A model generated the notes under the pieces. That model was not told the DNA's origin. It did no database searches and worked only from the letters and a program-made list of their open reading frames with translations. Positions 51,285-62,084 of a DNA stretch of 64,000 nt are shown in pieces (position 1 is the first letter of the stretch; each line of letters opens with the position of its first letter). This DNA is from Pleurodeles waltl (lineage: Eukaryota > Chordata > Amphibia > Caudata > Salamandridae). A program made the translations under genes and the position numbers. The stretch is from contig NC_090439.1 of NCBI RefSeq assembly GCF_031143425.1, positions 643,995,465-644,059,464 on the forward strand, written 5' to 3'.

Positions 51285-52217
51285 GGTCGGTTCCAGACAC
51301 AGGTCACAGCAGCGCTTGCAGTGTAGGTCCTCTCCTGTTGAAGGTCAGGTAGCAAGTGGGTGAACAGATAGAAAATGTCGGTCACGTCCACGGCTGTGCA
51401 TACCATCACCACCAGCGTACATCACCATTGGCCACTGTAACCCATAGGGCCCTATGGGATCCAATGAGGAGTTGCACGGCGGTTTCCGACCGCCTCACGC
51501 AACGGCGCACAATCTCAGCGGAATTACCTCATTTCCACATGTCACTCCATACAGGACAGGCGGATGCCATTTCAGGGGGGGGAGGGCAGGCCATGGCACC
51601 TAACTGTGTCACAGTACACATATGCACCATTTGGGCTTATACAACAATCTTGTGTTACAGTCACAACATGCAATGCAGTGTAGTGTTTTGAAATATGGGC
51701 TACTGTCAGAGTCACCAGATCCTCGGGGTCTGCGCACGTTCCCAACACGTCCACCACTGAACAGCTCCAAGACTCTGATAGATAAATCACAGAGGCTAAG
51801 AGAGTTCAAGAGGGGAAGAGGGGTTTAGGAAGGGAAACAGCTGGGAAGGAGACCTGTAGTAAGAAAAAGGTTAGAACACACAATATGAAAATTATATCTC
51901 CTGAAATCAATACTAGACTATGATTCTACGCATAGTCATTCTGAAAACATTAACAATCTAAGAATTAAGTTTAAAATGACTAAGTTTCAAGATGGCCGGA
52001 TACCTTTAAGGGAATCAAGATGGATTAAATGAAAACTTTCTTATTCAAGTACTTTCCTTTACATGAGAATCAGAAAAACATTCTGACTAAATTTTAAACC
52101 AGTCATATAAATCCTATTTGAGAATGCATACTAGGACCATACAATATTGCATCTAGAAACTCTGATCTTCTGAGTACTCTTAAAATGTTTCAACACAAAT
52201 TGTGCATATTGTAGATT

Positions 52218-52253
<36 letters not shown>

Positions 52254-52399
52254 GTAAACACCATAAAAGGATTGTGCACCATGAATAACACAATATGGAT
52301 TCAGGAAAATAAATCACATAACTTGTCAACTTGAATATTACATGATAAATATCTTAGAATAGTGGCACACAATAAACAACATGAATTAAACTCGAGGAG

Positions 52400-52815
52400 A
52401 GAATCGTGCGTCTTGCCGATTCGAGTGTCACCATGTAAAATTCCAAGAAATGGTAGTACGCATTGAATATCAAAGTCAAATCATCATTAAACGAATCGCA
52501 CGTCTTGCCGATTCGTAAACCACGATGTAAATGCCAAGAAATAACAGCTCACAATGAATAACAAGATCAAAGTACAATGAAACGAATTGCGCGTCTTTTG
52601 CCGATTCTTAAGCCACCATATAAATGTCAAGAAATGGTAGCGCGCAATGAACAACAAAGTTAAAACACCATAAAACGAATCGCGCGTCTTGCCGATTCTT
52701 AAGCCACCATGCAAATGTCAAGAAATGGGAGCGTGCAATAAATAACAAGATTAAATTATCATGAAACGAATCGCGCGTCTTGCCGATTCGCAAGTCACCC
52801 TGCAAATGACACAAA
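52400..52815. repeat. 92-bp minisatellite inside the solo LTR, five copies
   Basis: A core GAATCGCGCGTCTTGCCGAT recurs starting at 52401, 52493, 52584, 52677 and 52768 (periods 92, 91, 93, 91). Each core has GAATCG and CGATTC as inverted arms about ten bases apart, and is followed by a conserved CAAGAAATGG block. The repeat is downstream of the TATA box when the LTR is read leftward. Confidence 0.92.
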
Positions 52816-53075
52816 CACTCAAGCGCATATTTCACACGCGCAAAGTACTCTGTCAAATCATAAAAGAATTAGGCCCAAGAACATGAGAGTTCTCGATAAC
52901 GGCGTCGGGAGGCCAGCCCAACCACCTTCTTACCGCCCAGAACAAGGATCTCCAAATGAAGAATGAAAGTCAGATGTCTGGAAGATCAAATAGGCCACCG
53001 GGACAGGAGCTAAGGAAGTAGCTGCTGCTCTGCACCGGGACCTCTGAATAGTGAGCACTTGGAGCTGGGCTGGCT

Positions 53076-53085
53076 CCTTTTTATA
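53076..53085 (-). promoter_or_regulatory. TATA box of the nested LTR
   Basis: TATAAAAAGG on the minus strand in a GC-rich context. Start of transcription would be expected about 25-30 bases further left. Motif only. Confidence 0.6.
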
Positions 53086-53411
53086 GAGTCTTGGCCCAGC
53101 CCACAACCACACCCAGGCATGTTGCAGGGAAAGTCTCTAGAAGGCCCTGGAAAGGGACCACACCCTAACACACTCTGAAAGCCTGCAGCAATACATTGCA
53201 AATGAACAGCATTTGTAAGCACATTAAAAATAAGTCTTCAGGATTGAACTCTGCAATGCAAAAGGTTAAACAACAACATATCAGCGCAATGCATAAATTA
53301 CGTTGTTTTGAGAGTGCTGGGTTTTTGCATTCTAGTTGCCAATAGAGCGTGCACTGCCCTGGTGTTGACAGCTACTGACCAGCTGCTCACCGTTTGCCCC
53401 CTAGATTACAA

Positions 53412-53906
53412 CTGCTGCAGATGAATCAGAGATAGAGACATTCTCCCGTCTACAGGCCCCTGGTGGACTTAGCAACAATGGAGGACAGGCACATTATCCT
53501 CACCTATAGACTGGACAGGGCCACAATCACAGAGCTGTGTGCCCAATTGGAACTTGACCTAATATCTGCTATCCGTCAGCCCACCGGGATCCCCCCTCTT
53601 GTGCAAGTCCTATCTGTGCCCCATTTCCTGGCAAGTGGCTCCTTCCAAGTGACAGTGGGCTTGGCAGCAGGAATGTCTCAGCCAATGTTCTCAATAGTTC
53701 TGACCAGAGTGTTGTCTGCCCTGATTAAACACATGCACAGCTACATCGTTTTCCCCCAGGTGGAGGATTTGGCTACAGTGAAAGCTGATTTCTATGCAGT
53801 GGGACATATCCCCAATATTATAGGGCCTATTGATGGTACACATATTGCATTTGTTCCCCCCTGGAGAAATGAACAGGTGTTCAGAAATCGAAAGAGCTTT
53901 CACTAG
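53412..53906 (+). pseudogene. HARBI1-like transposase, N-terminal fragment, copy A
   Basis: The frame with ATG at 53478 gives MEDRHIILTYRLDRATITEL and continues for about 142 residues to TAG at 53904. It matches the copy B transposase: helix-turn-helix-like N-terminal part, SGSFQVTVGLAAGMSQPMFS, then IIGPIDGTHIAFVPP with the first catalytic Asp. It stops after VFRNRKSFH, where the match to the family ends, so the second Asp, the Glu and the C-terminal half are gone. Upstream, the in-frame extension has a TAG where copy B reads TGG (in MRWRHPP), so only the downstream ATG could be used. A probable splice acceptor CCCCCTAG lies at about 53404. Non-functional by truncation. Confidence 0.9.
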
Positions 53907-56900
53907 ATATCAGAGTCATATAAAACATATACTTATGCAATACCGATTAGGTTACTTGCCAATCTCCTACTCCTCAATAAGGATCAGGAAAAGGGGAAGA
54001 AAGTTTTGTAGTTGATGCAAAAAAGTGGATATTTCATTAGTCCATTTAATTGTTATCTGTTCAGGCCTCTTGAGAGAAGGAGGAAGTCTTTTATAACATC
54101 TGTTCAATCAAAGACGTATTTGATCATGTCGACAAACTATTATATGTGCTGTCAGTCCGAATTATCCCATTTTAATCTCACATGTGGTGACATTTATGAT
54201 GCTGGCCGAACTGAAATTAAAGGTATAATTATTGGGTATAGACTATTGGTGGCTGTGTAAGCCCAGCTATTGGAAGGCAAGACATTTGAGGAACTATTTT
54301 AACTTATGCAAACTACTAAGGATATGTGTTTATTGTCTTTTTTTTAAAACGTACACATTTAAGCAGTGTTTTATACCGACTTTTCATATTTGCATCTAAA
54401 ACATGCTATCTTTTAAGTAATTAAGTATGATTTCAATATTTGATTTCATTCGATAATAATGGGTTCGTGGAGTATCACTCTACCCATTTGTGAAACACTT
54501 CTGTTCCTCTTCAGGAGTTAAAAAAACACTACTTAAATACTCGGACTTTAGCATTGTAGTAGTGATGAAGAGGTTGATAAGGGAAGTGTTCATGAATACT
54601 AAACATGACATAATCTCAAATGTCAACTGTATTGGCAGAAAGAAAAACAATCCTACACGCAGTTGCATGTTGTGGTTCATAATATTCAGCTGTGGCTAAA
54701 AAGGTTGGAGAGATATATTTTTCAGCAGGTGGGACCAAGTTTAGAAACTTCTTGTGCGGTTTATGTTTAAGTGCAGGTTGGCACAAAAAGGACCACCAGT
54801 TCTGCATTGGACAAACAAAAGATGGTTTGATATTATCTTAGACCCCAATAGTGAAAATAGGCGCTTGTTGTAGGTTACGGGTGGATGCAAGGGACAAAAT
54901 GTGGACTTAGTGTACTTAAGAGTTAAATAGATTAATGTATGCTCTCACAAGATAATTCTTAAATAGGAGCCATACAGAAGGTGCACAAGGTGAGAATAGT
55001 GTTCGTTGTGTTCAAGGATGAAGTTACCCCAGAATTAAGCAAACTACAAGAGAGTAATATTAAAGAGTCTTTTAAATATTCTGAATCGATTTCTCATCTG
55101 GTTTTTGCATGCTGGGGACATTGAAAGATAAGATTATGTGTCAACATCAAGTACCTTAGCAATAAAATGTAGGTAGACCTCTTTCCGTTGCCCAGTATAA
55201 ATAAAATGGTACTAAGGACCAAAGGAGGGAAGTAGTGTTTTTTCTAGAGCTTTTATCCACCTATCCTCAAAGTCATTTACAGATCCTGATAGCAAAGGTT
55301 CACTGATGTTAGGATTGAGAGTGGCTGTTTTCAGTCTTCTGCAGCAGTTCTACAAAAACCTATGTTTGAATTGTTTGGTAAGAGAGGGGGGGGGTGATTT
55401 TCTTTCAAGACTGTCTTTTGGTGAGGGGAAATAATAGAAAAGAGCGCAATAATCACATTGAAAAATAACTACGTGTTAGGAGAGAACAGGTTCAATATAT
55501 ATACATTTTCTGCACACAAAGTTTTTACTTAAGACAATTACCTGGTTCGACAATGAGTGTGCCCAAAAGGGAAAAAAACAACTAATGAAGAAAGGAATAT
55601 GTCCTTAATAGAACGAAATAAAATTGAATTTTTCCATATTAAATGGAAACAACTCAACCAGTTAGCAATTGTCAATGAAACAAAATGCTTTTTGGGTATG
55701 CTTTCTTGGGGGCTCTTGAAAAAATAGCCTTCCTTGAGTCCAAACTCTGAAATCACACCTGTATATCGCTGTGAGAATGTCTCCCAGCTTGAAGTCTCAG
55801 GTGAATCCCAGAGCAAAAGAAAAGTTGGTATAACAGTGGAATTTTTGGAACCTCTGAAATCAATTTTTTAGGAAGAGCATTTAATGGAAATCAAAAACCT
55901 GTTTTCAGTTAAACACATCAATGGGGCAATTTCCGGTGTGAAAAACGGAAAAGTATTTGAACCTTACCTCCTCCGGAACGAGCTGTTCAAACGTCATGAA
56001 GGAGCTTTTTCTCCACTCCATTGAAACCTGTAGCTTCCCAGATTCATGGCTTTATTGCACCATAATGCAGATACATTAGAAGTGCAAGTCTGCATGCCAT
56101 GTGTGGCAGATCTTTCACGTAATAATAAGCCATGCTATAGGCAAGGCAAGCCTGATTGCATGTAAATATGTCTGCAGTGATTGCATTTTAAATTAAGAGA
56201 ACGTGTGTAATAGGAAAAGGGACTAGAAAAGCAGACTAGTTGTTCTAATGGTAATGCTAACAGCGAATGCTTTAGCACCATATTTTCTGTTTAAAAAATC
56301 CCTGTTTTTGATCCCATTGCAACGCACAGGACAGAGAAGGACAGCTTTCCACTTGTCTGGTGTGAGTGTGTGACCATGGCTGACAGGGAAGATGACTTTG
56401 CAGAGGTCTCTCTTGATATGAAGAAGAAATAATTAGCACTAGTGTCCCTAGCTTGCGAGAGCGGCTGAAAAGAGGTATTGTTTGCACATCTTTGTAGCAA
56501 ACCAGGGGCCTAACACACATGATCTCTCTTTGCTTCAACAAGACATCATCAGTGATAAAAGTATTTAAGGTACCAATGCAGGGGTGGGATTAGGCACGTG
56601 GACTGGTTGCTGAGGGGAGGTACTGCAAGACTGAATTCCGATTGCTGAGTTGATGACATCATAAGGTATCCAGGAAAATTATACATGGTTTGGCATAATT
56701 AAGGCTCAGTAAACATATGCATTCATATGATTTAGACAGCTGACAATGTTTCCACATTTTTGATAGGGAACAGCCTAAAAGGCTATATGTGTCTGAAGAA
56801 ATATGAAAGGGGCCTAGCTAAATATGTGCTTTGATTAGCATATTATCTGCTTAGTTATTTTATAATAATTATGATAATTCTGATTTATATAATTCACAGA

Positions 56901-57699
56901 CAAATGAAATGAAATAAATGATCATATATTTCTAAAAGACCAACAATCGTGTGTGCGTACTGATGATGGGGTTCCAGGCAGGGACTGTTTCTACCATTGC
57001 CTCTTGGTAAGAGATTCTGTGGTAGGTATGTCTGACTCCTAATAGTCCCTGTGCAACAGAGAATAATTCACTGGAGGGTAAGTGAGAGACACCTGCCAGT
57101 TCCACTTTTCTCCAACATGAGTACATTTCCTTTTGAGGCTAACCGGACCTACCAAGCATACCCCAATAATACTGGAGTGAACACACATTTGCCCAGTGTG
57201 TGGTCTGGCTTCTCAAGGCCTCCAAAGGCCCAGGACCCCTGAAAAATACATTGCACACCCTAGACCAATCAGAGACATCTGGGTCTAGAGTTATTTTATG
57301 ATCCTCTGCAGTAACAGGAAAAGCATTTCCCTCCCAAGCACACCTGATGTTCGTTGTGCACTTAACATATTCAAAGGATCTGCCCAAAACACCAGTATCA
57401 GTTTTAAGCAATGGCGGAAGAAACAGAGGTGATAGAGCTAGAGACAATATATATATATACCAGAAAAAATGTGCACATCGCCCATACTATCCATTTCATG
57501 GGAAGATAAATCCAGGAGGCAAAAGTACACAAGTGTTTAGAGTGGACATGGTATTTACAAGTGAAGTATTTTATTCAAGGATTGAAATAGAGTCTCCATA
57601 TGCAGCAGGGATATTTAGAAAGTATGCAATAATAGATCCTCCAAACTGCTGTGATGCACGTTTTTGTTGAAGTGTCTTTGAGTTACATAGACTGTGTGA
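53907..57699. other. Gene-free stretch between the two Harbinger copies
   Basis: A+T-rich DNA with no recognised gene, repeat end or RNA. The remainder of Harbinger copy A is not found here. A G run lies at about 55386-55393, and a short (TA)n run near 57451. Confidence 0.45.
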
Positions 57700-57829
57700 C
57701 CTCATTCCGAGCGAGATTACAACATGTGTTGCAAAATGTGCATCTCTGACACTGCAAGGGCAGATATGATCTGCATTAGCCCCATTCAGACTGCACCCAG
57801 AGGGGGATTGACTTAAGACTGGGCCTGGG

Positions 57830-58325
57830 GGGATCTCCCGAAGTTCTGATACTCTGAACTCTGCAAAGTGCTGGAAAAACTCTGCCACGCTCCACGGAGT
57901 TCCGCAAGTGTTAGAGTGCAGGAAGTTATGCTGCTTGCCCTGATTTTTATCGGTGGGAGTTTGTTGCGCTATAAAATCAGCACGAACGGTACAGCGCAAG
58001 AGGGCAATGATTAATTCTGCCGCTCAAGTAGTTTTTTTACTTGAGCGGCATCTTCCTCAACGCGAGTAGCAGGTTTCTCAACACGAGCAGCAGAGACATG
58101 CCGCAACCATCCACATTGAGAAATTTCACATGGAAGTGGTCTACCATGTGATTTTTCTCGCTTGCACTCGCCAACCTAACATTGTTGAGCCACGAGAGAG
58201 GAAAAACTCTGCTCCATGCCACTCCGCAGAGTTTTTCAGAATTCCACGCTCCTTATGGAAGGCAGAGTGGGCAAAACCCCACAAACTCCACCGGCAGAGC
58301 AGAATTAATCGCCCACCCCTACTTA
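57830..58325. mobile_element. Unclassified hairpin-bearing repeat (putative)
   Basis: Contains the perfect inverted repeat TGCCGCTCAAGT/ACTTGAGCGGCA at 58018-58050, plus repeated words around ACTCTGC and GATTAATTCTGC/GCAGAATTAATC near 58010 and 58300. The right side ends ATTAATCGCCCACCCCTA, which resembles an inverted hAT-type end, but the matching left end was not found. Class and boundaries are open. Confidence 0.35.
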
Positions 58326-58656
58326 ACACAGCAAAGACTAAAGAAATGCTGATAAAAATAATAAATATTTACAGAAATGTAAGACAGTATGGCCCTCATT
58401 ACAACCCTGGTGGTAAATGCTGCTTACCATGCAGAAGACCGCCAACATACTGCTGCGGCCGCGGAATTCCACTACAGCTATTACGACCCACAGCTCGGAA
58501 TCCGCCATAATACACACACCCACATATGTCTGCCACACCAAAGGTCAGTGATAAACTGGCGATAACAAAACCCACACCGTCACGCCAATAGGAATACTCC
58601 CACACTATCACGACCCACGAATCCACGCAGTGGTCTTTCAACCGCGGTATTCCATT

Positions 58657-58672
58657 GGCGGTACACACCGCC
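58657..58672. promoter_or_regulatory. GGCGGT-ACAC-ACCGCC palindrome near the left end of copy B
   Basis: Perfect 6-bp inverted arms with a 4-base spacer, 266 bases inside the terminus. The same arms occur in copy A at 47326-47338 and 51478-51494, and in a variant form at 62343-62357. Candidate binding site for the element's Myb/SANT proteins; the assignment is inference. Confidence 0.5.
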
Positions 58673-58986
58673 GTGCTCAAAATACACACACATTTACAAA
58701 ACACATCCACATTGGACAATTCGTAATACACACACCTGACACACATACACACACCACATCCACACACCCAACCCAATACAAAACACACACCCACATAACC
58801 CACAAACCTTTAATACCAGAATTCTGATACCACGCCAGAGAGAGACACCACCATAAACAACACCAGCATCCACAGACACACAACACCATCACTTACACAA
58901 CATCCATGCACCTCAAACAACACACAACAACACATCCCCTCACACATCACAACACACACCACCTCATACATCACCCATACCACATC

Positions 58987-60494
58987 ATAGCACCTCAACA
59001 ACACCCCAGGTTCTTTGAGAAGGAGCTCAGGGTCATGGTGGAGGAAATCGTCAGGGTAGAGCCACAGCTATTCGGATCATAGGTGCAGCACACCTCCATT
59101 GCAAGGAAGATGGAGCTATGGTGCAGAATCGTCGACAGGGTCAACGCAGTGGGACAGCACCTCAGAACACGGGATGACATCAGGAAGAGGTGGAACGACC
59201 TACGGGGGAAGGTGCGTTCCGTGGTCTCCAGACACCAGATTGCTGTACAGAGGACTGGGGTGGACCCCCACCTCCTCCCCCACAACTAACAACATGGGAG
59301 GAGCAGGCCTTGGCAATACTGCATCCTGAGGGCCTTGCAGGAGTAGCAGGAGGACTGGACTCTAGTAAGGCAAAGCTTTACTATTATATCCCCCACCCTA
59401 CCTGCATGCCGTCACATACTCCCACCCTCACCCCCATCACTCCAACACCTCACATATGCCCCATTATCACAACCTACCCATCCCAACACCAAGCCGTGAA
59501 TGTAACACCAAAGCATGGACACCCATCACCAAAGCATGTCCACTACACACACCGACACAGACCCCAAACCAAATATCACACAAGGACCAAGACAAGAATG
59601 CAAGCACTGGAGTACAGGGTCACTCACCCATTGCATACGATGACAAACACAGATGCAATAATCATGCCTTTACATCCTTGCAGGACCCCAACCCAACATC
59701 ACCGGACAGGAGGTACCAGACATATCCAGTCCCCCCCAGAAGAGACCCACAGTGATGACAGCAGCTCTGCACAACTGGATCAAGATGGCCAGCCCAGCCC
59801 ATCAGGGACCTCGGGATAGTTGGTTCCCCTGACACCGGCACAAGCCACCACAGACCCTCCCACCTCAGGAAACACCACCACAGCACCCACCCAGCGGGCC
59901 CATCCCTCTGTCCCCAGGACACGTCAATAACCAGTGTGTCCACCACTACAGGGAACCCAGGCAAACCCACCAATCCAAGAAAATCAGGGACCTGAGGGCA
60001 GTGGCAGTGGCAGTGGGCACACGGTTCAGGGGACAGAGGCTCAGGAAAACAGGGAAACTGGGAGGACTGCTGTGCGACAGACCCAGGGAACCCACTCTCC
60101 ACGAGGCACTCTCCAACATCATGGGAGCTTACCATCATTCCCAGGAGACGATCGCAACGGTACTGGCCAAGTTTCAGGAGACCCAGCGGTTGCAGGAGGA
60201 ACACTATCTGGGGATCAGGGAGGACCTGAAGTCCATAAACAACACCCTGGTCACCATTGCAGGGGTGCTGCAAGACCTTGTCAACACCAGGAGGGACACA
60301 GTGGCACAACAAGGGGCCTTGACACTAGCCTGGACAATGAACAGCCCTCCGCCGGCGCTAGTGCACAGGAGGCACCGCCACAGGAACACGACACCAGCAC
60401 CCCACCCCCTGCAGATGGAGAGCCACCTTGCAAACGGTCCCTGAGATCCAGGAACAAGACAGAGAACATTGCCAAGACCCCCGCCAGGATATGA
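58987..60494 (+). pseudogene. Harbinger first Myb/SANT gene (NAIF1-like), copy B, heavily broken
   Basis: The N-terminal part encodes a trihelix/Myb-like domain (FFEKELRVMVEEIVRVEPQL, then IARKMELWCRIVDRVNAVG and IRKRWNDLRGKVRSVVSR), the pattern of Myb_DNA-bind_5 proteins such as NAIF1 and Harbinger DNA-binding proteins. A TAG at about 59079 breaks the domain. The natural start may have been the ATA at 58987. After a frameshift near 59280 the text TTWEEQALAILHPEGLAGV continues to a possible donor GTAAGG at about 59364, with an acceptor TTGCAG at 59678-59683. Exon 2 shows acidic SDDSSSAQLDQDGQPSPS, then a C-terminal helical block LHEALSNIMGAYHHSQETIA to IAGVLQDLVNTRR in another frame, and a basic tail (KRSLRSRNKTENIAKTPARI) in a third, ending TGA at 60492. 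At least four shifts and one stop: not functional. Confidence 0.82.
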
Positions 60495-60679
60495 GACCCC
60501 CCTGAATGTCACCCTTCTGTCCCACTTTGTCACCCTGTCCATCCTTCAACTGCCATTGCTCCACTTCCTATGCCCCTTTGGACAATGCACCTGTGAAACA
60601 AATAGACTGGACTCTGCATGGACATTCCTTCACCATCACCCCTGCCCATTTTACAACCCCCTCCACTTATTTGCACAGA

Positions 60680-60685
60680 AATAAA
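60680..60685 (+). terminator. Polyadenylation signal of the first Myb/SANT gene
   Basis: A perfect AATAAA about 190 bases after the stop codon of the plus-strand gene, in the gap where it converges with the transposase gene. Confidence 0.55.
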
Positions 60686-60972
60686 CACACTTCAATCACA
60701 AAACAATCTGGAGTCAGTCTGTGCTTTCACAAATGTGCAATTACAATAACCATGGAATATAGCAATGTCAATTTAATTGTTCACATACTGATGTAACACA
60801 GCTGTAGGGCTGGAGGAAATATAGCAGAGGGCACAAAGTGGGACCCACATCTGTGAAATGGAAAGGCAAAGTGACAAGTCAGGGTCCATCCACTGAGTGA
60901 AAATGACAGACTCATGCTAGCTCCAACAATAGTATGAGATGTGGGAGGCAGTGACATCTTCTTACCTGTGTC

Positions 60973-62084
60973 TCACTGGAAGTATTGCATGATTATGTTG
61001 TTTCTGTTGTCGATATCCTCATCTTCTGCCTCCTCTTCTTCACCGTCCACAGGCTCCACAGATGCCACAAGGCCACCACCTGGACCATCCTCCTGCAGAA
61101 AATGCACCTGCCGTCTCAAAGTCAGGTTGTGCAGCATACAGCAGGCCACGATGATCTGGCACACCTTCTTTGGTGAGTAGTAGAGAGAACCACCTGTCAT
61201 ATGGAGGCACCGGAACCTGGCCTTCAGGAGTCCGAAGGTGCGTTCAATCACCCTCCTAGTTCGCCCATGTGCCTCATTGTAGCATTCCTCTGCCCTTGTC
61301 CTGGGATTTCTCACTGGGGTCGGTAGCCATGACATGTTGGGGTAACCAGAGTCACCTGCAAATGTCGAGGGACAACTGTTAGACACACACTAACCTGTAG
61401 GGACAACCCCATACCCATACAACTATTCACACTGTATAGGGTCCTTGTCCTCACCTTTTAGCCACACACGGTGCCTCTGGAGTTGCCCCATCACATAAGG
61501 GATGCTGCTATTCCTCAGAATGTAAGCGTCATGCACTGAGCCAGGAAATTTGGCATTCACATGGGAGATGTACTGGTCGGCCGAACACACCATCTGCACA
61601 TTCATAGAATGGTAGCTCTTCCGGTTTCTGTACATATGTTCACTCCTGCGGGGGGTACCAAGGCCACATGTGTCCCATCAATGGCACCTATGATGTTGGG
61701 GATATGTCCCAGGGGATAGAAGTCACCTTTCACTGTGGGCAAATCCTCCACCTCAGGGAACACGATGTAGCTGCGCATGTGTTTCAGCAGGGCAGACAAC
61801 ATTCTGGACAACACGTTAGAGAACATTGGCTGGGACATCCCTGATGCAATGGCCACTGTTGTTTGAAAGGAACCACTTGCCATGAAATGGAGTACTGACA
61901 GGACCTGCACTAGAGGGGGGATTCCAGTGGGATGGCGGATAGCTGACATCAGGTCTGGCTCCAACTGGGCACACAGTTCATGGATTGTTGCACGATCAAG
62001 TCTGTAGGTGACTATTGCATGTCTCTCTTCCATTTTCGATAGGTCCACCAGTGGTCTGCACACAGGAGGATGCCGCCATCTCAT
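60973..62084 (-). pseudogene. HARBI1-like Harbinger transposase, two exons, one frameshift, copy B
   Basis: DDE transposase of the PIF/Harbinger superfamily, which cuts and joins the element at TTA-like targets in the nucleus. Exon 1 can start at ATG 62084 (MRWRHPP...) or 62033 (MEERHAIVTYRLDRATIHEL) and ends at 61455, donor GTGAGG; exon 2 is 61355 down to the stop at 60973, acceptor TTTGCAG. The intron of 99 bases splits a Gly codon in WLKGDSGYP. Visible are SGSFQTTVAIASGMSQPM, first Asp in IIGAIDGTHVALVPP (Asp119 from 62033), second Asp in FPGSVHDAYIL, and the Glu in RRVIERTFGLLKARF, then HNLTLRRQ and an acidic tail. Near 61655 a run of six G (plus strand) gives a frameshift between VALVPP and MYRNRKSYH; one extra base would keep the frame. 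Corrected length about 337 residues from 62084, near the 349 of HARBI1. Otherwise well preserved, hence a young copy or a sequencing error in the G run. Confidence 0.92.

Larger units (their letters stand above)
51704..53370 (-). mobile_element. Solo LTR, 1667 bp, with GCTAC target duplication, nested in Harbinger A
   Basis: The unit begins TGTCAGAGTCACC and ends GGTGTTGACA, a TGTCA/TGACA terminal pair, and is flanked by GCTAC at 51699-51703 and 53371-53375. Joining the flanks restores sequence that aligns with the uninterrupted promoter of copy B, which confirms both ends. A good TATA box, TATAAAAAGG, lies on the minus strand at 53076-53085, so the LTR points left. There is no internal retroelement coding sequence, so it is a recombination product. 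It contains a 92-bp minisatellite. Class (Gypsy, ERV or other) is not decided by the LTR alone. Confidence 0.93.
51285..53477. promoter_or_regulatory. Divergent promoter region of copy A, split by an LTR
   Basis: This lies between the Myb/SANT start (51284, minus) and the transposase ATG (53478, plus). After subtracting the 1667-bp LTR and one 5-bp duplication, the start codons are 522 bases apart, against 521 in copy B. It contains GGCGGTTTCCGACCGCC at 51478-51494, a palindrome with a 5-base spacer, at the position matching GCGGTCGAAGACCGC in copy B. Confidence 0.7.
47169..53906. mobile_element. Harbinger copy A (inverted, right part lost, LTR nested inside)
   Basis: The left terminus reads GGCCCTTATTACAACCCTGG, close to that of copy B. 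Then come the broken Myb/SANT gene on the minus strand, the divergent promoter region split by a solo LTR, and a HARBI1-like transposase start on the plus strand that ends abruptly at about 53906. Order and orientation equal copy B read backwards. The rest of the transposase, the first Myb gene and the second terminus are missing, so the copy is truncated. No clear 3-bp target duplication can be given because only one end survives. Confidence 0.88.

Noticed and set aside
52400..52815. Possible CRISPR array from regularly spaced GAATCG...CGATTC cores
   Set aside because: The text between cores is itself repeated, there are no cas genes, and the array lies inside a vertebrate LTR.
53907..54260. 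Continuation of the copy A transposase after 53906
   Set aside because: Neither the second catalytic Asp block (PGSVHDAYIL) nor the Glu block (VIERTFGLLK) could be found in any frame here.
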